Shown: positions 44,311-54,604, counted from the first letter of the stretch. The stretch: DNA of 64,000 nucleotides from an uncultured Bacteroidota bacterium (GCA_902593165.1 CACJHI010000009.1:1-64000), one strand, 5' to 3'. The notes: generated from the sequence alone by a model not told the origin. A program made the numbers and translations.

Positions 44311-46941
44311 ATGCAGATTCCTCCCAAGTATAACCATATTGAAATTGAGAAAAAATGGTATTCATATTGGATGAAAAATAATCTTTTTAAATCAATTCCA
44401 AATGACAAAGAGCCTTTCACTATTGTTATCCCGCCTCCTAATGTTACAGGACTTCTTCATATGGGCCACATGCTTAATAATACTCTTCAAGATATTCTAG
44501 TAAGAAGAGCTCGTATGTTAGGTAAAAATGCATGCTGGGTTCCTGGAACTGACCATGCTTCTATTGCAACAGAGGCAAAGGTTGTTGAAAATCTTAAAAA
44601 AAAGGGAATCAATAAATCAGATATTTCTAGAGATGAGTTTTTAAAACATGCTTGGGACTGGACTGATAAATATGGAGGAGGTATTTTAGACCAATTAAAA
44701 AAGCTGGGTTGTTCATGTGATTGGGACAGAACGAAATTTACTCTTGATGATGATATGTATGAATCTGTAATTAAAGCCTTTGAAATTCTTCATAAAAAAG
44801 GATTAATATACAGAGGTCACCGAATGATAAACTGGGATCCTGAAGCCAAAACTACTGTTTCAGATGAAGAAGTAAATTACATTGAGGAGGATTCAAGCCT
44901 GTATTATATAAAATACTTAATAGAGGATTCAAATATTGATCTAGAAATTGCAACCACAAGACCTGAAACTATATTTGGTGATACAGCAATTTGTGTTAAT
45001 CCCAATGATGATAGATATAAAGAAATTATTGGTAAAAATGCAATTGTTCCAATTTGTAATAGAAAAGTACCTATAATTTCTGATACATATGTAGATTTAG
45101 AATTTGGTACTGGATGTCTAAAAGTTACACCTGCTCATGATATAAATGATTACAATCTTGGGATTAAACATAATCTTGAAACTATAGATATTTTTAATGA
45201 AGATGGAGCCCTTAATAGCCATGGTATGCATTACAACGGTAAGGACAGGTTTAAAGTTAGAAAGGAAATTGAAGCTGAGCTTAAAAAAAATAATCTCTTA
45301 ATAAAAAAAGAAAACTACACTCATAATATTGGTAGATCAGAGAGAACAAATGCAGTAATCGAACCAAGATTATCAAAACAGTGGTTCCTTAAAATGAATG
45401 ACATTACTAAACCTGCAATTGATAATGTCTTAAAAGATGAAAATATCAAGTTTTTTCCAAGCAAGTTTAAATCAACATATAAATATTGGCTTGAAAATAT
45501 TAAAGACTGGAACATATCAAGACAATTATCTTGGGGTCATCAAATACCTGTTTTTTATTATGGGGATAATGAAGACTATGTAGTAGCTATGAATAAGGAA
45601 GATGCATTAAAAAAAATAAACAATGATCAAACAAATAAAAAGTATAAAGAAGCTGATTTAATTCAAGATAACGACGTCCTAGATACTTGGTTTTCTTCTT
45701 GGCTCTGGCCAATCTCAGTATTCGATGGAATAAGGAATCCAGATAATGATGAAATAAAATATTATTATCCAACTCAAGATTTAGTTACTGGACCAGATAT
45801 TATTTTCTTTTGGGTTGCCAGAATGATAATATCAGGCTATGAGTTTAGAAATGAGAAGCCATTTTCAAATGTGTATTTTACAGGTATTGTTAGAGATAAA
45901 TTACGAAGGAAAATGTCGAAACAACTGGGTAATTCTCCTGATGCAATTAAACTTATTGAGGAATATGGTGCTGGCTCTGTAAGAGTTGGATTAATGCTAA
46001 GTTCTGCGGCTGGGAATGACTTACTATTTGACGAATCTCTGTGTCAACAGGGTAAGAATTTCACAAATAAACTGTGGAATGCTCTTAAACTTATTAATGG
46101 ATGGGAAATTGATCAAAAAAAACCCCAACCAATCGAAAATAAGTTAGCATTAGAATGGTACAATAGTAAATTTAATAATACCCTAGAGTTAATTGACAAA
46201 AACTTTGACAGTTACAGAATATCTGATGTTTTAATGTCATCGTATAAATTGATATGGGATGATTTCTGCTCATGGTTACTAGAGATATTAAAACCTGGTT
46301 ATGGAGATAAAATAGATAAAAAGTCAAAGACTGAATTAATAGAATTATTTGAGAAAAACCTTAAAATACTTCACCCATTTATGCCCTTCCTTACTGAAGA
46401 AATTTATCATAATATCCCTAATTCAAGTAACTCAGGTCCTCTAACAATATCACCTTGGCCAAATAAAGAAGACTATAAAATTTCAATTGTAGAAGAATTT
46501 GAGACTACAAAAGAGATAATTTCACAAATAAGAAACTACAGAAAAGAAAAAAATATTTCATTTAAAACATCATTGGATTTATATTTTATTCCAAATGACA
46601 ATCAACTGAATAATGTTGAAATAATTAAAAAAATTGCAACTATAGATAAACTCCAAGAGTCAAGTAAAGAAAATTTTGATATGGTGACATCTTTCATAAT
46701 CAAAAATTTTGAATTTTTTATTCCACTTGAAGATGGTTTTGATAAAGTATCTGAAATTAATAAGTTAAAAAAAGAACTTGATTACAACAAAGGTTTTTTA
46801 AAATCAGTTGAAAATAAATTGAAGAATGAAAATTTTGTAAACAATGCTCCTGATGTTGTAGTTGAAAAAGAAAAACAAAAAATAAAGGATGCTAAACAAA
46901 AGATTGAGTCTCTAAAAAAGTCTATTTCAGAGCTGAGCTAG
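44311..46941 (+). CDS. valS: Valyl-tRNA synthetase
   Basis: ValS charges tRNA-Val. The 876-residue protein has the HIGH-type motif PPNVTGLLHMGHMLNN, the editing domain with TTRPETIFGDTAICV, ARMIISGYEF, the KMSKS motif in RRKMSKQLGNSPD, and a C-terminal coiled-coil arm (about 800-876) usual for ValS. I start at the ATG at 44311; the TTG before it adds one Met. A tRNA-Val gene is at 62072. The stop touches the convergent psd gene without a gap. Confidence 0.97.
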   Translation: MQIPPKYNHIEIEKKWYSYWMKNNLFKSIPNDKEPFTIVIPPPNVTGLLHMGHMLNNTLQDILVRRARMLGKNACWVPGTDHASIATEAKVVENLKKKGINKSDISRDEFLKHAWDWTDKYGGGILDQLKKLGCSCDWDRTKFTLDDDMYESVIKAFEILHKKGLIYRGHRMINWDPEAKTTVSDEEVNYIEEDSSLYYIKYLIEDSNIDLEIATTRPETIFGDTAICVNPNDDRYKEIIGKNAIVPICNRKVPIISDTYVDLEFGTGCLKVTPAHDINDYNLGIKHNLETIDIFNEDGALNSHGMHYNGKDRFKVRKEIEAELKKNNLLIKKENYTHNIGRSERTNAVIEPRLSKQWFLKMNDITKPAIDNVLKDENIKFFPSKFKSTYKYWLENIKDWNISRQLSWGHQIPVFYYGDNEDYVVAMNKEDALKKINNDQTNKKYKEADLIQDNDVLDTWFSSWLWPISVFDGIRNPDNDEIKYYYPTQDLVTGPDIIFFWVARMIISGYEFRNEKPFSNVYFTGIVRDKLRRKMSKQLGNSPDAIKLIEEYGAGSVRVGLMLSSAAGNDLLFDESLCQQGKNFTNKLWNALKLINGWEIDQKKPQPIENKLALEWYNSKFNNTLELIDKNFDSYRISDVLMSSYKLIWDDFCSWLLEILKPGYGDKIDKKSKTELIELFEKNLKILHPFMPFLTEEIYHNIPNSSNSGPLTISPWPNKEDYKISIVEEFETTKEIISQIRNYRKEKNISFKTSLDLYFIPNDNQLNNVEIIKKIATIDKLQESSKENFDMVTSFIIKNFEFFIPLEDGFDKVSEINKLKKELDYNKGFLKSVENKLKNENFVNNAPDVVVEKEKQKIKDAKQKIESLKKSISELS

Positions 46942-47589
46942 TCAAGCAATAACTGAAATTCCTCCCTTAACTTTATCTCCAACATTAACTTTTAATTTAC
47001 AGTCTTTCGATAGAAAAATATCAACCCTAGATCCAAATTTAATAAACCCAGAATCATCTCCTTGCTCTACAATGGAATCAACTTTTGCATAGTTTACAAC
47101 CCTTCTAGCAACTGCTCCTGCTATCTGTCTGTACATTATTTTACCAAATTTTTTGTTTTCTATAACAACAGTACTCCTTTCATTTTTATCTGAGGACTTA
47201 GGGTGCCAAGCAACAAGATATTTACCCTTGTGATATTTACTATATAGAACTTTACCAGAAACTGGATATCTGTTTACATGAATGTCTAGAGGAGATAAAA
47301 AAATTGAAACTTTAACTTTCTTTTCATTGAAAAACTCTAATTCATCAACTTCTTCAATCAATACAACTTTTCCATCAGCAGGACTTAATATTATTTCGGG
47401 ATTTTTTAAAATATTTCTTTTGGGGTTTCTAAAAAACCAGAGTATAAATACAAATAAAATAAGTGAAAAAGTCTGTAAAATTAATTTTAAATATGATTGA
47501 TCGTCAATTAACATTTCAAGCATTATAACATCAGTAGTTATAACAATAAAAAATAGAATTATAAGACTATGTCCTTCTTTATGAAACAT
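46942..47589 (-). CDS. psd: Phosphatidylserine decarboxylase
   Basis: Psd makes phosphatidylethanolamine from phosphatidylserine. This 215-residue short type has two N-terminal helices, ILSPADGKVVLIEE, VSIFLSPLDIHVNRYPVSG with the catalytic His, RQIAGAVARRVV, and the self-cleavage site in IKFGSRVDIFL, where Ser becomes the pyruvoyl group. It abuts cdsA at one base (stop and start share 47589). Confidence 0.94.
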   Translation of the reverse strand: MFHKEGHSLIILFFIVITTDVIMLEMLIDDQSYLKLILQTFSLILFVFILWFFRNPKRNILKNPEIILSPADGKVVLIEEVDELEFFNEKKVKVSIFLSPLDIHVNRYPVSGKVLYSKYHKGKYLVAWHPKSSDKNERSTVVIENKKFGKIMYRQIAGAVARRVVNYAKVDSIVEQGDDSGFIKFGSRVDIFLSKDCKLKVNVGDKVKGGISVIA

Positions 47590-48239
47590 TATATAATGGT
47601 TATTAACAAAGATATATAAGAAATACCCATCGCACTATCAAGCCTATCAAAGATTCCACCATGACCTGGTAATATATTTCCACTATCTTTTACTCCAGCC
47701 ATTCTTTTTATTTTAGATTGATAAGTATCTCCTATAAGACCAAAAATTGGTATTAATATTCCAAGTGAAAGTGTTTTCCAAAAAGGAAATATTTCTTGAA
47801 AATATAAAAATGATAAAGTGCTAAACGCAACAGAGCATAAAAAACCTCCAATAAATCCTTCCCATGTTTTATTTGGAGATACTTTAATTTTCATTTTTGT
47901 TCTTCCGAAATAAGAACCAAAGAAGTAAGACATTGTATCACTTATCCATATTAAAATAAATATTAATAGAATTGGGAATGGAGTGTATGAATCACTAAAA
48001 TAGAAAGGTACTAAAATTAACGTAGTCATTGAAAAAAGAACATATAGCTGAGGTATTGGATAATCATATTTAGGATTATTTAATCTTATTTTTTTCCATA
48101 ATTGGTGTGATTCATATATGGCAAGAAGTGTAAAAATGCTAAAGATTAAGACAAAACTTTTGCTACTATACATTATTGAACCGCTAACAAGAGTAATATA
48201 TATAATACCTGTAATTAGCCTAGGCAGAAAATTAATCAT
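47589..48239 (-). CDS. cdsA: Phosphatidate cytidylyltransferase
   Basis: CdsA makes CDP-diacylglycerol, the precursor for phosphatidylserine and other lipids. The 216-residue membrane protein has about seven helices, IWISDTMSYFFGSYFGRTKM, the signature SPNKTWEGFIGG, and the late IKRMAGVKDSGNILPGHGGIFDRLDS with metal-binding Asp residues. I use the ATG at 48239; the GTG before it adds one residue. It is next to psd, so two steps of phospholipid synthesis are linked. Confidence 0.94.
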   Translation of the reverse strand: MINFLPRLITGIIYITLVSGSIMYSSKSFVLIFSIFTLLAIYESHQLWKKIRLNNPKYDYPIPQLYVLFSMTTLILVPFYFSDSYTPFPILLIFILIWISDTMSYFFGSYFGRTKMKIKVSPNKTWEGFIGGFLCSVAFSTLSFLYFQEIFPFWKTLSLGILIPIFGLIGDTYQSKIKRMAGVKDSGNILPGHGGIFDRLDSAMGISYISLLITII

Positions 48240-48813
48240 CACTCAATATTAGGTATATATCTTTAGCACTATTGCCATAGGTTAAAAAATTATCCTCATT
48301 GAGTTTATTTTTAACATTTATTGTTGTGATATTTGTAGGAAAATTATTCTTGTATTTATTTTTTAATTTGGTCATACCTTCACTTACGTCTGAGACAAAT
48401 TGATTTGATTTTGCCAAAATAATTACAACTGATGGTAAGTCTTCTATTTTATTAGCTTTAATCTGTTTATTGCAAATTAGTATTCTTCCAGTATTAGATA
48501 ATAAGAATTCACATTCTGTTACTAGTGCCTTAACATCTTCATTATCTATTTTCCTTATAGACCGAATTTCAAGGTTTTTAGAAATATTTGGATCAAGTGA
48601 ACAAACATTTTCTGGTTCCCATTGATTCTCCTCAATAATTTTTTCAAAAACTTCTTTTGTTGAGTTTATTTCGTCAATAAAAATAAATCTGCCACCTGAA
48701 TCAGTGAAGTTCTTTGCAAAGGTTAAATCATTTGAGCCATCTTTAGGTAATGTTGATTCATCACTTTTTGATTCATCATTTTCTTTACTTTTAAAAAAGT
48801 CCCAAAATCCCAA
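48232..48813 (-). CDS. LUD-domain (LutC/YkgG-like) protein
   Basis: This 193-residue protein has an acidic N-terminal stretch (KSKENDESKSDEST) and then a LUD-like fold with EFLLSNTGRILICNKQI and DLPSVVIILAKSNQFVSDV, similar to the small LutC/YkgG proteins. Here it is not next to lutA or lutB but between ftsH and cdsA, an order that I recall as common in Flavobacteriia. Function unknown. The start is TTG at 48813, five bases after the ftsH stop, with no ATG choice. Confidence 0.8.
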   Translation of the reverse strand: MGFWDFFKSKENDESKSDESTLPKDGSNDLTFAKNFTDSGGRFIFIDEINSTKEVFEKIIEENQWEPENVCSLDPNISKNLEIRSIRKIDNEDVKALVTECEFLLSNTGRILICNKQIKANKIEDLPSVVIILAKSNQFVSDVSEGMTKLKNKYKNNFPTNITTINVKNKLNEDNFLTYGNSAKDIYLILSDD

Positions 48814-48818
48814 AATAT

Positions 48819-50756
48819 CTATTCTTTAGTTTTATCCTTTACTTCTTCTTTATTATATGGTCTTTCTCCAAGAATCTTTACTAAATCTTCTTTAAAAATA
48901 ACTTCCTTTTCTAATAGCCTTGATGCTAAAGCAGATAACTTTGATTTATTCTTTTTAAGAATATCACAAGCTCTTTTATATTGCTTTTCTATAATTAACG
49001 ATATTTCCTCGTCAATTTTTTTTGCAGTTTCTTCTGAGTAAGGTTTTGTAAAATTATAATCTGTTTGTCCACTTGAATCATAATATGTAATGTTACCTAT
49101 CTTATCATTCAACCCATAAACAGACACAATTGCTCTTGCCTGTTTAGTTACTTTTTCTAGGTCACTTAAAGCACCTGTTGATATTTTATTAAACATAATC
49201 TTCTCAGCAGCTCTTCCTCCTAAAGTGGCACACATTTCATCTAACATTTGTTCTGTCCTTACAATTAACCTTTCTTCTGGAAGATACCATGCAGCACCTA
49301 ATGATTGTCCCCTAGGCACAATAGTTACTTTTACTAAAGGAGCAGCATGCTCTAAAAGCCAGCTTACTATTGCATGTCCAGCCTCATGAAATGCAATTGT
49401 ATTCTTTTCTTCTTTAGTAATAATTTTATTTTTCTTTTCTAGTCCGCCTACAATTCTGTCTACTGCATCTAAAAAGTCCTGTTTTCCAACAGATTTTTTA
49501 TTATTTCTAGCAGCAATTAATGCAGCTTCATTACAAACATTTGCAATATCAGCTCCAGAAAAACCAGGTGTTTGTTTAGCTAAGAATTCTACATCTAGGG
49601 CTCTACTTTTCTTAAGTGGTTTTAAGTGTACTTTAAATATTTCCCTTCTTTCGTTTAGATCAGGAAGATCAACAAAAATCTGTCTATCAAATCTTCCGGC
49701 CCTCATTAAGGCCTTATCAAGAACATCAGCTCTGTTTGTAGCTGCAACAACAATTACGTTAGTATCAGTTCCAAATCCATCCATTTCAGTCAATAATTGA
49801 TTTAAAGTATTTTCTCTTTCATCATTCGAACCAGTTATATTACTTCTACCTCTTGCTCTTCCAATAGCATCAATTTCATCGATAAAGATTATTGACGGTG
49901 ATTTATCCTTTGCTTGTTTAAATAAATCTCTAACTCTTGATGCACCAACCCCTACGAACATTTCAACAAAATCAGATCCAGACAATGAAAAGAATGGAAC
50001 CTTAGCTTCACCAGCAACTGCCTTTGCTAGAAGTGTTTTACCAGTACCTGGAGCACCAACTAATAAGGCCCCTTTAGGAATCTTTCCACCTAGTACAGTG
50101 TATTTTTTGGGATTTTTAAGAAAATCAACTATTTCTTGAACTTCTTCTTTGGCTCCCTCTAATCCAGCTACATCTTTAAAAGTAACTTTAACTTCTGTAT
50201 TTTGATCAAACAATTTCGCTTTCGACTTACCTATATTGAATATTTGTCCACCAGCTCCTCCAGCACCTCCAGACATCCTTCTCATTAAGAATATCCAAAT
50301 TCCGATTATAATAATTATAGGTAGAAAGCCAAGTAAAACATCCAACCACCTATTTTCCATAGTAATGAATTCAACTGAAAAGTTTAAACCTTCTATTTCC
50401 CTAATCTCTTGGAGTTTTGTTTCAAATAGTTCAGGAGTTCCTATTTCAAACTGATAGTGAGGTCCAGCAATATTCTCTTGACCTAAAAAGTTTTTTGACT
50501 TGACCCTTCGGTGAATATCTTTTTCAAGTGCATTTTCATTTAGCGTAATTCTCGCGTATCTTTGATTAATAATTGCTACTTTTTCAATATCTCCACTCCT
50601 TAAATAATTTTCAAAAGATGATATATCGGTTTGTTGAGTATTTTGAATACCACTGTCACCACCAAGTAGTCCAATACTTAAAATAAAGAACACTATGGAT
50701 GCATAGAACCAGTAGATGTTAATTTTAGATTTGTTATTTTTTTTCTTATTAGCCAT
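48819..50756 (-). CDS. ftsH: ATP-dependent zinc metalloprotease FtsH
   Basis: FtsH is a membrane AAA+ protease that degrades unneeded or damaged membrane and cytosolic proteins. The 645-residue protein has two helices (about 14-33 and 138-158), a glycine/alanine-rich [11 protein letters not shown] stretch, Walker [12 protein letters not shown], Walker [13 protein letters not shown], the second region of homology with [19 protein letters not shown], and the zinc motif HEAGH with the later [11 protein letters not shown]. It lies three bases after rsfS. Confidence 0.97.
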   Translation of the reverse strand: MANKKKNNKSKINIYWFYASIVFFILSIGLLGGDSGIQNTQQTDISSFENYLRSGDIEKVAIINQRYARITLNENALEKDIHRRVKSKNFLGQENIAGPHYQFEIGTPELFETKLQEIREIEGLNFSVEFITMENRWLDVLLGFLPIIIIIGIWIFLMRRMSGGAGGAGGQIFNIGKSKAKLFDQNTEVKVTFKDVAGLEGAKEEVQEIVDFLKNPKKYTVLGGKIPKGALLVGAPGTGKTLLAKAVAGEAKVPFFSLSGSDFVEMFVGVGASRVRDLFKQAKDKSPSIIFIDEIDAIGRARGRSNITGSNDERENTLNQLLTEMDGFGTDTNVIVVAATNRADVLDKALMRAGRFDRQIFVDLPDLNERREIFKVHLKPLKKSRALDVEFLAKQTPGFSGADIANVCNEAALIAARNNKKSVGKQDFLDAVDRIVGGLEKKNKIITKEEKNTIAFHEAGHAIVSWLLEHAAPLVKVTIVPRGQSLGAAWYLPEERLIVRTEQMLDEMCATLGGRAAEKIMFNKISTGALSDLEKVTKQARAIVSVYGLNDKIGNITYYDSSGQTDYNFTKPYSEETAKKIDEEISLIIEKQYKRACDILKKNKSKLSALASRLLEKEVIFKEDLVKILGERPYNKEEVKDKTKE

Positions 50757-50759
50757 TAA

Positions 50760-51131
50760 TTACGCTTTTAATTCAACATTAATAATTTTTGCATCACCCC
50801 ATAAATTTTCAATATCATAGAACTCTCTGATTTCGCTTTGGAAAATATGAACTACAACATCGACATAATCAATAAGAACCCATTCTTGATTTTCAATACC
50901 TTCCATACTAAAGGGTTTTTCTTTCAATTTCTTACTAACATTCTTTCTTACCGAGTTTGCTATTGCTGTAACATGTGTGTTGGATGTGCCTGTACACAAA
51001 ATGAAAAATTTACAAACAGTATTTGAAATTTTACTAAGATCCATAATGTTAACTTCAATTCCTTTTACGTCTTCGATACCAAATATTATTTCATCAATTA
51101 AGCTTGTTTCTCCTGATTTGGCTTTAACCAT
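50760..51131 (-). CDS. rsfS: Ribosomal silencing factor RsfS
   Basis: RsfS binds L14 on the 50S subunit and blocks subunit joining under starvation. The 123-residue protein has DLSKISNTVCKFFILCTGTSNTHV, ENQEWVLIDYVDVVVHIF and REFYDIENLWGDAK, all hallmarks of the family. It is first in the rsfS-ftsH-LUD-cdsA-psd run. Confidence 0.95.
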   Translation of the reverse strand: MVKAKSGETSLIDEIIFGIEDVKGIEVNIMDLSKISNTVCKFFILCTGTSNTHVTAIANSVRKNVSKKLKEKPFSMEGIENQEWVLIDYVDVVVHIFQSEIREFYDIENLWGDAKIINVELKA

Positions 51132-51147
51132 GTATATTTTCTTTTTT

Positions 51148-51155
51148 CAAATTTA
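51148..51155 (-). promoter_or_regulatory. Probable -7 element of the rsfS-ftsH run
   Basis: The minus strand reads TAAATTTG, a full match to TAnnTTTG, 17 bases before the rsfS ATG, between divergent rsfS and birA. Confidence 0.45.
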
Positions 51156-51169
51156 TTACTTTTAACAAC

Positions 51170-51898
51170 ATGTCCACATCTAAGATAATCAAAGTTAATG
51201 CCACTAGGTCAACAAATGACAAAGTGAAGATGTTAATTAAATCAAAAAAAATATTAAGCGGAGATTTAATTATTGCAAAATATCAATATGGGGGTAGGGG
51301 ACAACGAATGAATAAGTGGTGCTCAAGTTATGGTAAAAACCTTCTATGCTCTTTATTTTACAGGCCTTTAGATATAAATGCGGATAAAACATTTATAATT
51401 AACCAAGCAGTAAGTCTTGCGGTATTAAAAACAATAAGAAAATTTAATAATGAAAAATGTCTAATTAAATGGCCCAACGACATTTTGTCAGTAAATAAAA
51501 AAATAGCTGGAATATTAGTTGAGAATTCATTGAGTTCAAATAAAGTAAATCATTCTATAATTGGAGTAGGTATAAATATTAATCAAGTATTTTTTAAAAG
51601 GTTACCTAATGCAACTTCTATAAAAAAAATCTCAAATAAAAATATTGATATTGAAAGAGTATTAAATGAATTGATTAATAGTTATAAATTCTACTTTACT
51701 AAAATAAATGATATCAAATATATAAATGATGAGTACAATCAAAACATATTTGGTAAAGAAGGGTGTAAGTTTATTATAAATGGTAAAGAATACAGCGGAA
51801 GAATAATTAGCATCTCAAATACTGGAATTATAAAATTGAATACAGGTTCAGAGATAGTAAATTACGATTCAAGAAAGGTTAAATTACTTTATGATTAA
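51170..51898 (+). CDS. birA: Biotin--[acetyl-CoA carboxylase] ligase
   Basis: BirA attaches biotin to the carboxylase carrier protein. The 242-residue protein is the short form without a DNA-binding domain: NATRSTNDKVK, the biotinyl-AMP loop YGGRGQRMNKWCSS, IKWPNDILSVNKKIAGILVE and GVGININQ. It is divergent from rsfS and shares TTAA at its stop with pyrE. With no HTH domain it should not act as a repressor. Confidence 0.94.
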   Translation: MSTSKIIKVNATRSTNDKVKMLIKSKKILSGDLIIAKYQYGGRGQRMNKWCSSYGKNLLCSLFYRPLDINADKTFIINQAVSLAVLKTIRKFNNEKCLIKWPNDILSVNKKIAGILVENSLSSNKVNHSIIGVGININQVFFKRLPNATSIKKISNKNIDIERVLNELINSYKFYFTKINDIKYINDEYNQNIFGKEGCKFIINGKEYSGRIISISNTGIIKLNTGSEIVNYDSRKVKLLYD

Positions 51899-52533
51899 CT
51901 CCAATTTTCAGGATCCTCCCTCCATCTCTTTAGTCTAGTTATATCATCATGCTCAAGGCTACCATTTGATTCTATAACTCCAACTAAAGTATTGTAATCT
52001 GCTAGTGAGTTAATAGTGATTTTTTCATTAATAAATTTTTTATTTGCAAAATCAAAATTATAAGAGAAAATAGATAACATACCCATTACATTTATGCCTT
52101 CAGACTTAAGAGCATTTATAGCATTTAGACTACTCTTACCAGTACTAATCAAATCCTCTATAACTACAACATTAGATTTATCCTCTATATATCCTTCAAT
52201 TTGGTTTCTTAGACCATGGCCCTTTGGTTCAGGCCTAACATATGCATATGGAACATTAAGTCTTTCAGATATCATTGCTCCAACAGCAATGGCACCGGTA
52301 GCCACTCCAGCAATAGATATATCATCTCCATATTTATTTTTTATAATATAGGTCATACTATCAGCTATAAATTCTCTAATTTTTGGATACGAAAGAACTA
52401 ATCTATTATCACAATAAATAGGAGATTTTATACCACTTGTCCATGTGAAAGGATTTTTGGTATTTAATTTAATTGCATTAATTTGTGTAAGAAAATTTAC
52501 TGTTTGCTCTGCAACTTTTTTGTCTAATACCAT
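51895..52533 (-). CDS. pyrE: Orotate phosphoribosyltransferase
   Basis: PyrE makes OMP from orotate and PRPP. The 212-residue protein has FTWTSGIKSPIYCDNR, IAGVATGAIAVGAMIS, AYVRPEPKGHGLRNQIEG with the catalytic Lys and flexible loop, and the PRPP motif VVVIEDLISTGKSS. It is divergent from the Nudix gene eight bases away. Confidence 0.95.
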   Translation of the reverse strand: MVLDKKVAEQTVNFLTQINAIKLNTKNPFTWTSGIKSPIYCDNRLVLSYPKIREFIADSMTYIIKNKYGDDISIAGVATGAIAVGAMISERLNVPYAYVRPEPKGHGLRNQIEGYIEDKSNVVVIEDLISTGKSSLNAINALKSEGINVMGMLSIFSYNFDFANKKFINEKITINSLADYNTLVGVIESNGSLEHDDITRLKRWREDPENWS

Positions 52534-52538
52534 TATTA

Positions 52539-52546
52539 CAAATGTA
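52539..52546 (-). promoter_or_regulatory. Possible -7 element of pyrE
   Basis: The minus strand reads TACATTTG, matching TAnnTTTG and ending six bases before the pyrE ATG. It overlaps the start codon of the divergent Nudix gene, so a leaderless pyrE transcript is possible. Confidence 0.4.
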
Positions 52547-53162
52547 TAAAGTTTTTTTCAACCAAAAGCCTTTGATCCTTACTAACGAAATTCAAGATTT
52601 ATCTGATAATGAACCATTACTTTTTATTAAGTATACAAGTGTAGCTCAAATTATCAAAGCTTTAAAATCGTCAAAAAATAGAAAAGTATTTTTATATCAT
52701 AAAGACATCGAAAAACTATGGAAATCTTTTAAAAAAAAATTTCCTATTGTCGAAGCTGCTGGAGGATTAGTTGAAAGAACTGATAATAAACTATTATTTA
52801 TTTTTAGAAATAATAAGTGGGATCTTCCAAAGGGAGGCGTCGAAAAAAAGGAACTTATTATTGAGGCTGCCCAAAGAGAAGTAACAGAAGAAACAGGAGT
52901 ATCAGACTTAATAGTCCAAAAACAGCTATCTGAGACATTCCATATTTTTAAAAAAGGTAAAAGATTTAGACTTAAGAAGACATATTGGTTTAAGATGTCA
53001 ACATCATATATGGGGGAAACTGTGCCTCAAATTGAAGAAGGGATAAAAAAAATTGAATGGGTGTCAAAAGAAAAAATTGATGAAATATTAAACGATGCCT
53101 TTGAAAATATTAGAATAATTGTTTTAGAGGTATTAAAGAGTGATACCCTTAGGAATAAATAA
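52542..53162 (+). CDS. Nudix hydrolase
   Basis: This 206-residue protein has an N-terminal region of about 70 residues and then a Nudix domain with the Nudix box GGVEKKELIIEAAQREVTEE continuing to ETGV (Gx5Ex7REUxEExG pattern with a small variation). The nucleotide substrate is unknown. The gene overlaps the convergent coaD by 30 bases, the longest convergent overlap in the window. Confidence 0.9.
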   Translation: MYKVFFNQKPLILTNEIQDLSDNEPLLFIKYTSVAQIIKALKSSKNRKVFLYHKDIEKLWKSFKKKFPIVEAAGGLVERTDNKLLFIFRNNKWDLPKGGVEKKELIIEAAQREVTEETGVSDLIVQKQLSETFHIFKKGKRFRLKKTYWFKMSTSYMGETVPQIEEGIKKIEWVSKEKIDEILNDAFENIRIIVLEVLKSDTLRNK

Positions 53163-53585
53163 TTTATAGTCGCCATTATTTCTAATTAGATCACGCACAA
53201 TACTACTACTAATAAAAGAGTTTTCAGGTGATGTTAAAAAAAATATAGTTTCTATATCAGTCATTTCTCTGTTGGTTAAGGCAATGCTTTTCTCAAACTC
53301 AAAATCTGCAGGATTTCTAAGACCTCTTATCATAAATTCAATATTATTTTTTCTACAAAAATCAACAGTTAAACCATCATATGATTCAATCTTGACATTA
53401 TCATAATTGTAAAATGTTTGTTTTACAAATTCAACTCTTTTTTCTTTAGGAAACATATATTTTTTGTCCGTATTATCTCCAACAGCAATAATAATTTCAT
53501 CAAAGACCTTGATGGCTCTTTCTACAATATCTAAATGGCCAATTGTGATTGGATCAAATGAACCTGGAAAAACAGCTTTTTTCAT
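53133..53585 (-). CDS. coaD: Phosphopantetheine adenylyltransferase
   Basis: CoaD transfers AMP to 4'-phosphopantetheine in coenzyme A synthesis. The 150-residue protein has KAVFPGSFDPITIGHLDIV with the TxGH motif, IRGLRNPADFEFE, and FISSSIVRDLI with the ISS loop. It lies 20 bases after ddl on the same strand. Confidence 0.96.
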   Translation of the reverse strand: MKKAVFPGSFDPITIGHLDIVERAIKVFDEIIIAVGDNTDKKYMFPKEKRVEFVKQTFYNYDNVKIESYDGLTVDFCRKNNIEFMIRGLRNPADFEFEKSIALTNREMTDIETIFFLTSPENSFISSSIVRDLIRNNGDYKLFIPKGITL

Positions 53586-53605
53586 AATTTAAAATTAAAA
53601 ATAAT

Positions 53606-54574
53606 TTAAAGAATTGATTCTATTTGATTATTAATTACTTCCTTTACAGATAATCCAAAAGCTTCTATTTGCTGAGGAATAATACTCTGTTTTGTGAATC
53701 CAGGAATTGTGTTTGTTTCAAGTATATGAGGAATTCCATCAACAATTATAAATTCAGATCTGGTAAACCCTTTTAACTCAATATTATCGTAGATTTTATT
53801 TATGTATTTATGTATTAAATTTTCCTCTTCACTAGAAATATTACCTGGAGTAATTTCTTTAGACTGTCCTAAATATTTAGCTCCATAATCAAAAAGTTCA
53901 TTTTCACTTATAATCTCTGTTACTGGAAGAATAATTCTTTTATTGTTCGTCTCAATTACACCGACTGAAACTTCTTTGCCAGAAAGATAGTCTTCTATTA
54001 ATACTTGATCGCTCTCTTTGAATGCAATTTTAATTTTGTCTTCAAGATCATTAATATGATTAACTTTTGAGACTCCGATACTGCTTCCTCCATTATTTGG
54101 TTTAACTATACATGGTATACTAATTTGACTTTTAATCTTAGATAATTCTGGAAACGCTTTATTTGTCAACATAATTTGTTTTGAGGAGGGGACATCAAGT
54201 TTATTTACAAAATCAATGTATTTCTTTTTATCAAAAGTTAAATCTGAAACAAAACTATTGCAAGCAGTTTGAGATAAATTCTTTTTTTCAAGAATATTAG
54301 CTAAATCTCCATTCTCTCCTGGTTCCCCATGAATAATATTAAAAATTCCATCTAATTTGACTACCTCACCTTTCATTGTAAATGAAAAATTATCATAATC
54401 AAAATCATACCTGTTGTTGTTGTATGTAACATAATTAGATTCTTTTGAAATACAAACTTGATAGACATTGAGATTTGGATTATCTTTTAGATTATCATAA
54501 ATGAACTTTCCGCTTTTTAAAGAAACCTCATACTCAGAGGAAAAACCACCAAAAACGACAGCAATATTTTTCAT
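53606..54574 (-). CDS. ddl: D-alanine--D-alanine ligase
   Basis: Ddl makes the D-Ala-D-Ala end of the peptidoglycan stem. The 322-residue ATP-grasp enzyme has VVFGGFSSEYEVSLKSG, IIHGEPGENGDLA, CIVKPNNGGSSIGVSKV, LIEDYLSGKEVSVGV and ILETNTIPGFTKQS with Mg2+ ligands. It precedes coaD and is divergent from the PASTA gene. Confidence 0.96.
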   Translation of the reverse strand: MKNIAVVFGGFSSEYEVSLKSGKFIYDNLKDNPNLNVYQVCISKESNYVTYNNNRYDFDYDNFSFTMKGEVVKLDGIFNIIHGEPGENGDLANILEKKNLSQTACNSFVSDLTFDKKKYIDFVNKLDVPSSKQIMLTNKAFPELSKIKSQISIPCIVKPNNGGSSIGVSKVNHINDLEDKIKIAFKESDQVLIEDYLSGKEVSVGVIETNNKRIILPVTEIISENELFDYGAKYLGQSKEITPGNISSEEENLIHKYINKIYDNIELKGFTRSEFIIVDGIPHILETNTIPGFTKQSIIPQQIEAFGLSVKEVINNQIESIL

Positions 54575-54582
54575 ATTATTTT

Positions 54583-54590
54583 CAAATGTA
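54583..54590 (-). promoter_or_regulatory. Possible -7 element of ddl
   Basis: The minus strand reads TACATTTG (TAnnTTTG), ending nine bases before the ddl ATG. No -33 TTTG is found at normal spacing. Confidence 0.4.
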
Positions 54591-54604
54591 AGCCATTATA
54601 TCAA

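Noticed and set aside
51170-51898. BirA as a biotin operon repressor
   Set aside because: The protein lacks an N-terminal helix-turn-helix domain and begins directly with the ligase domain.
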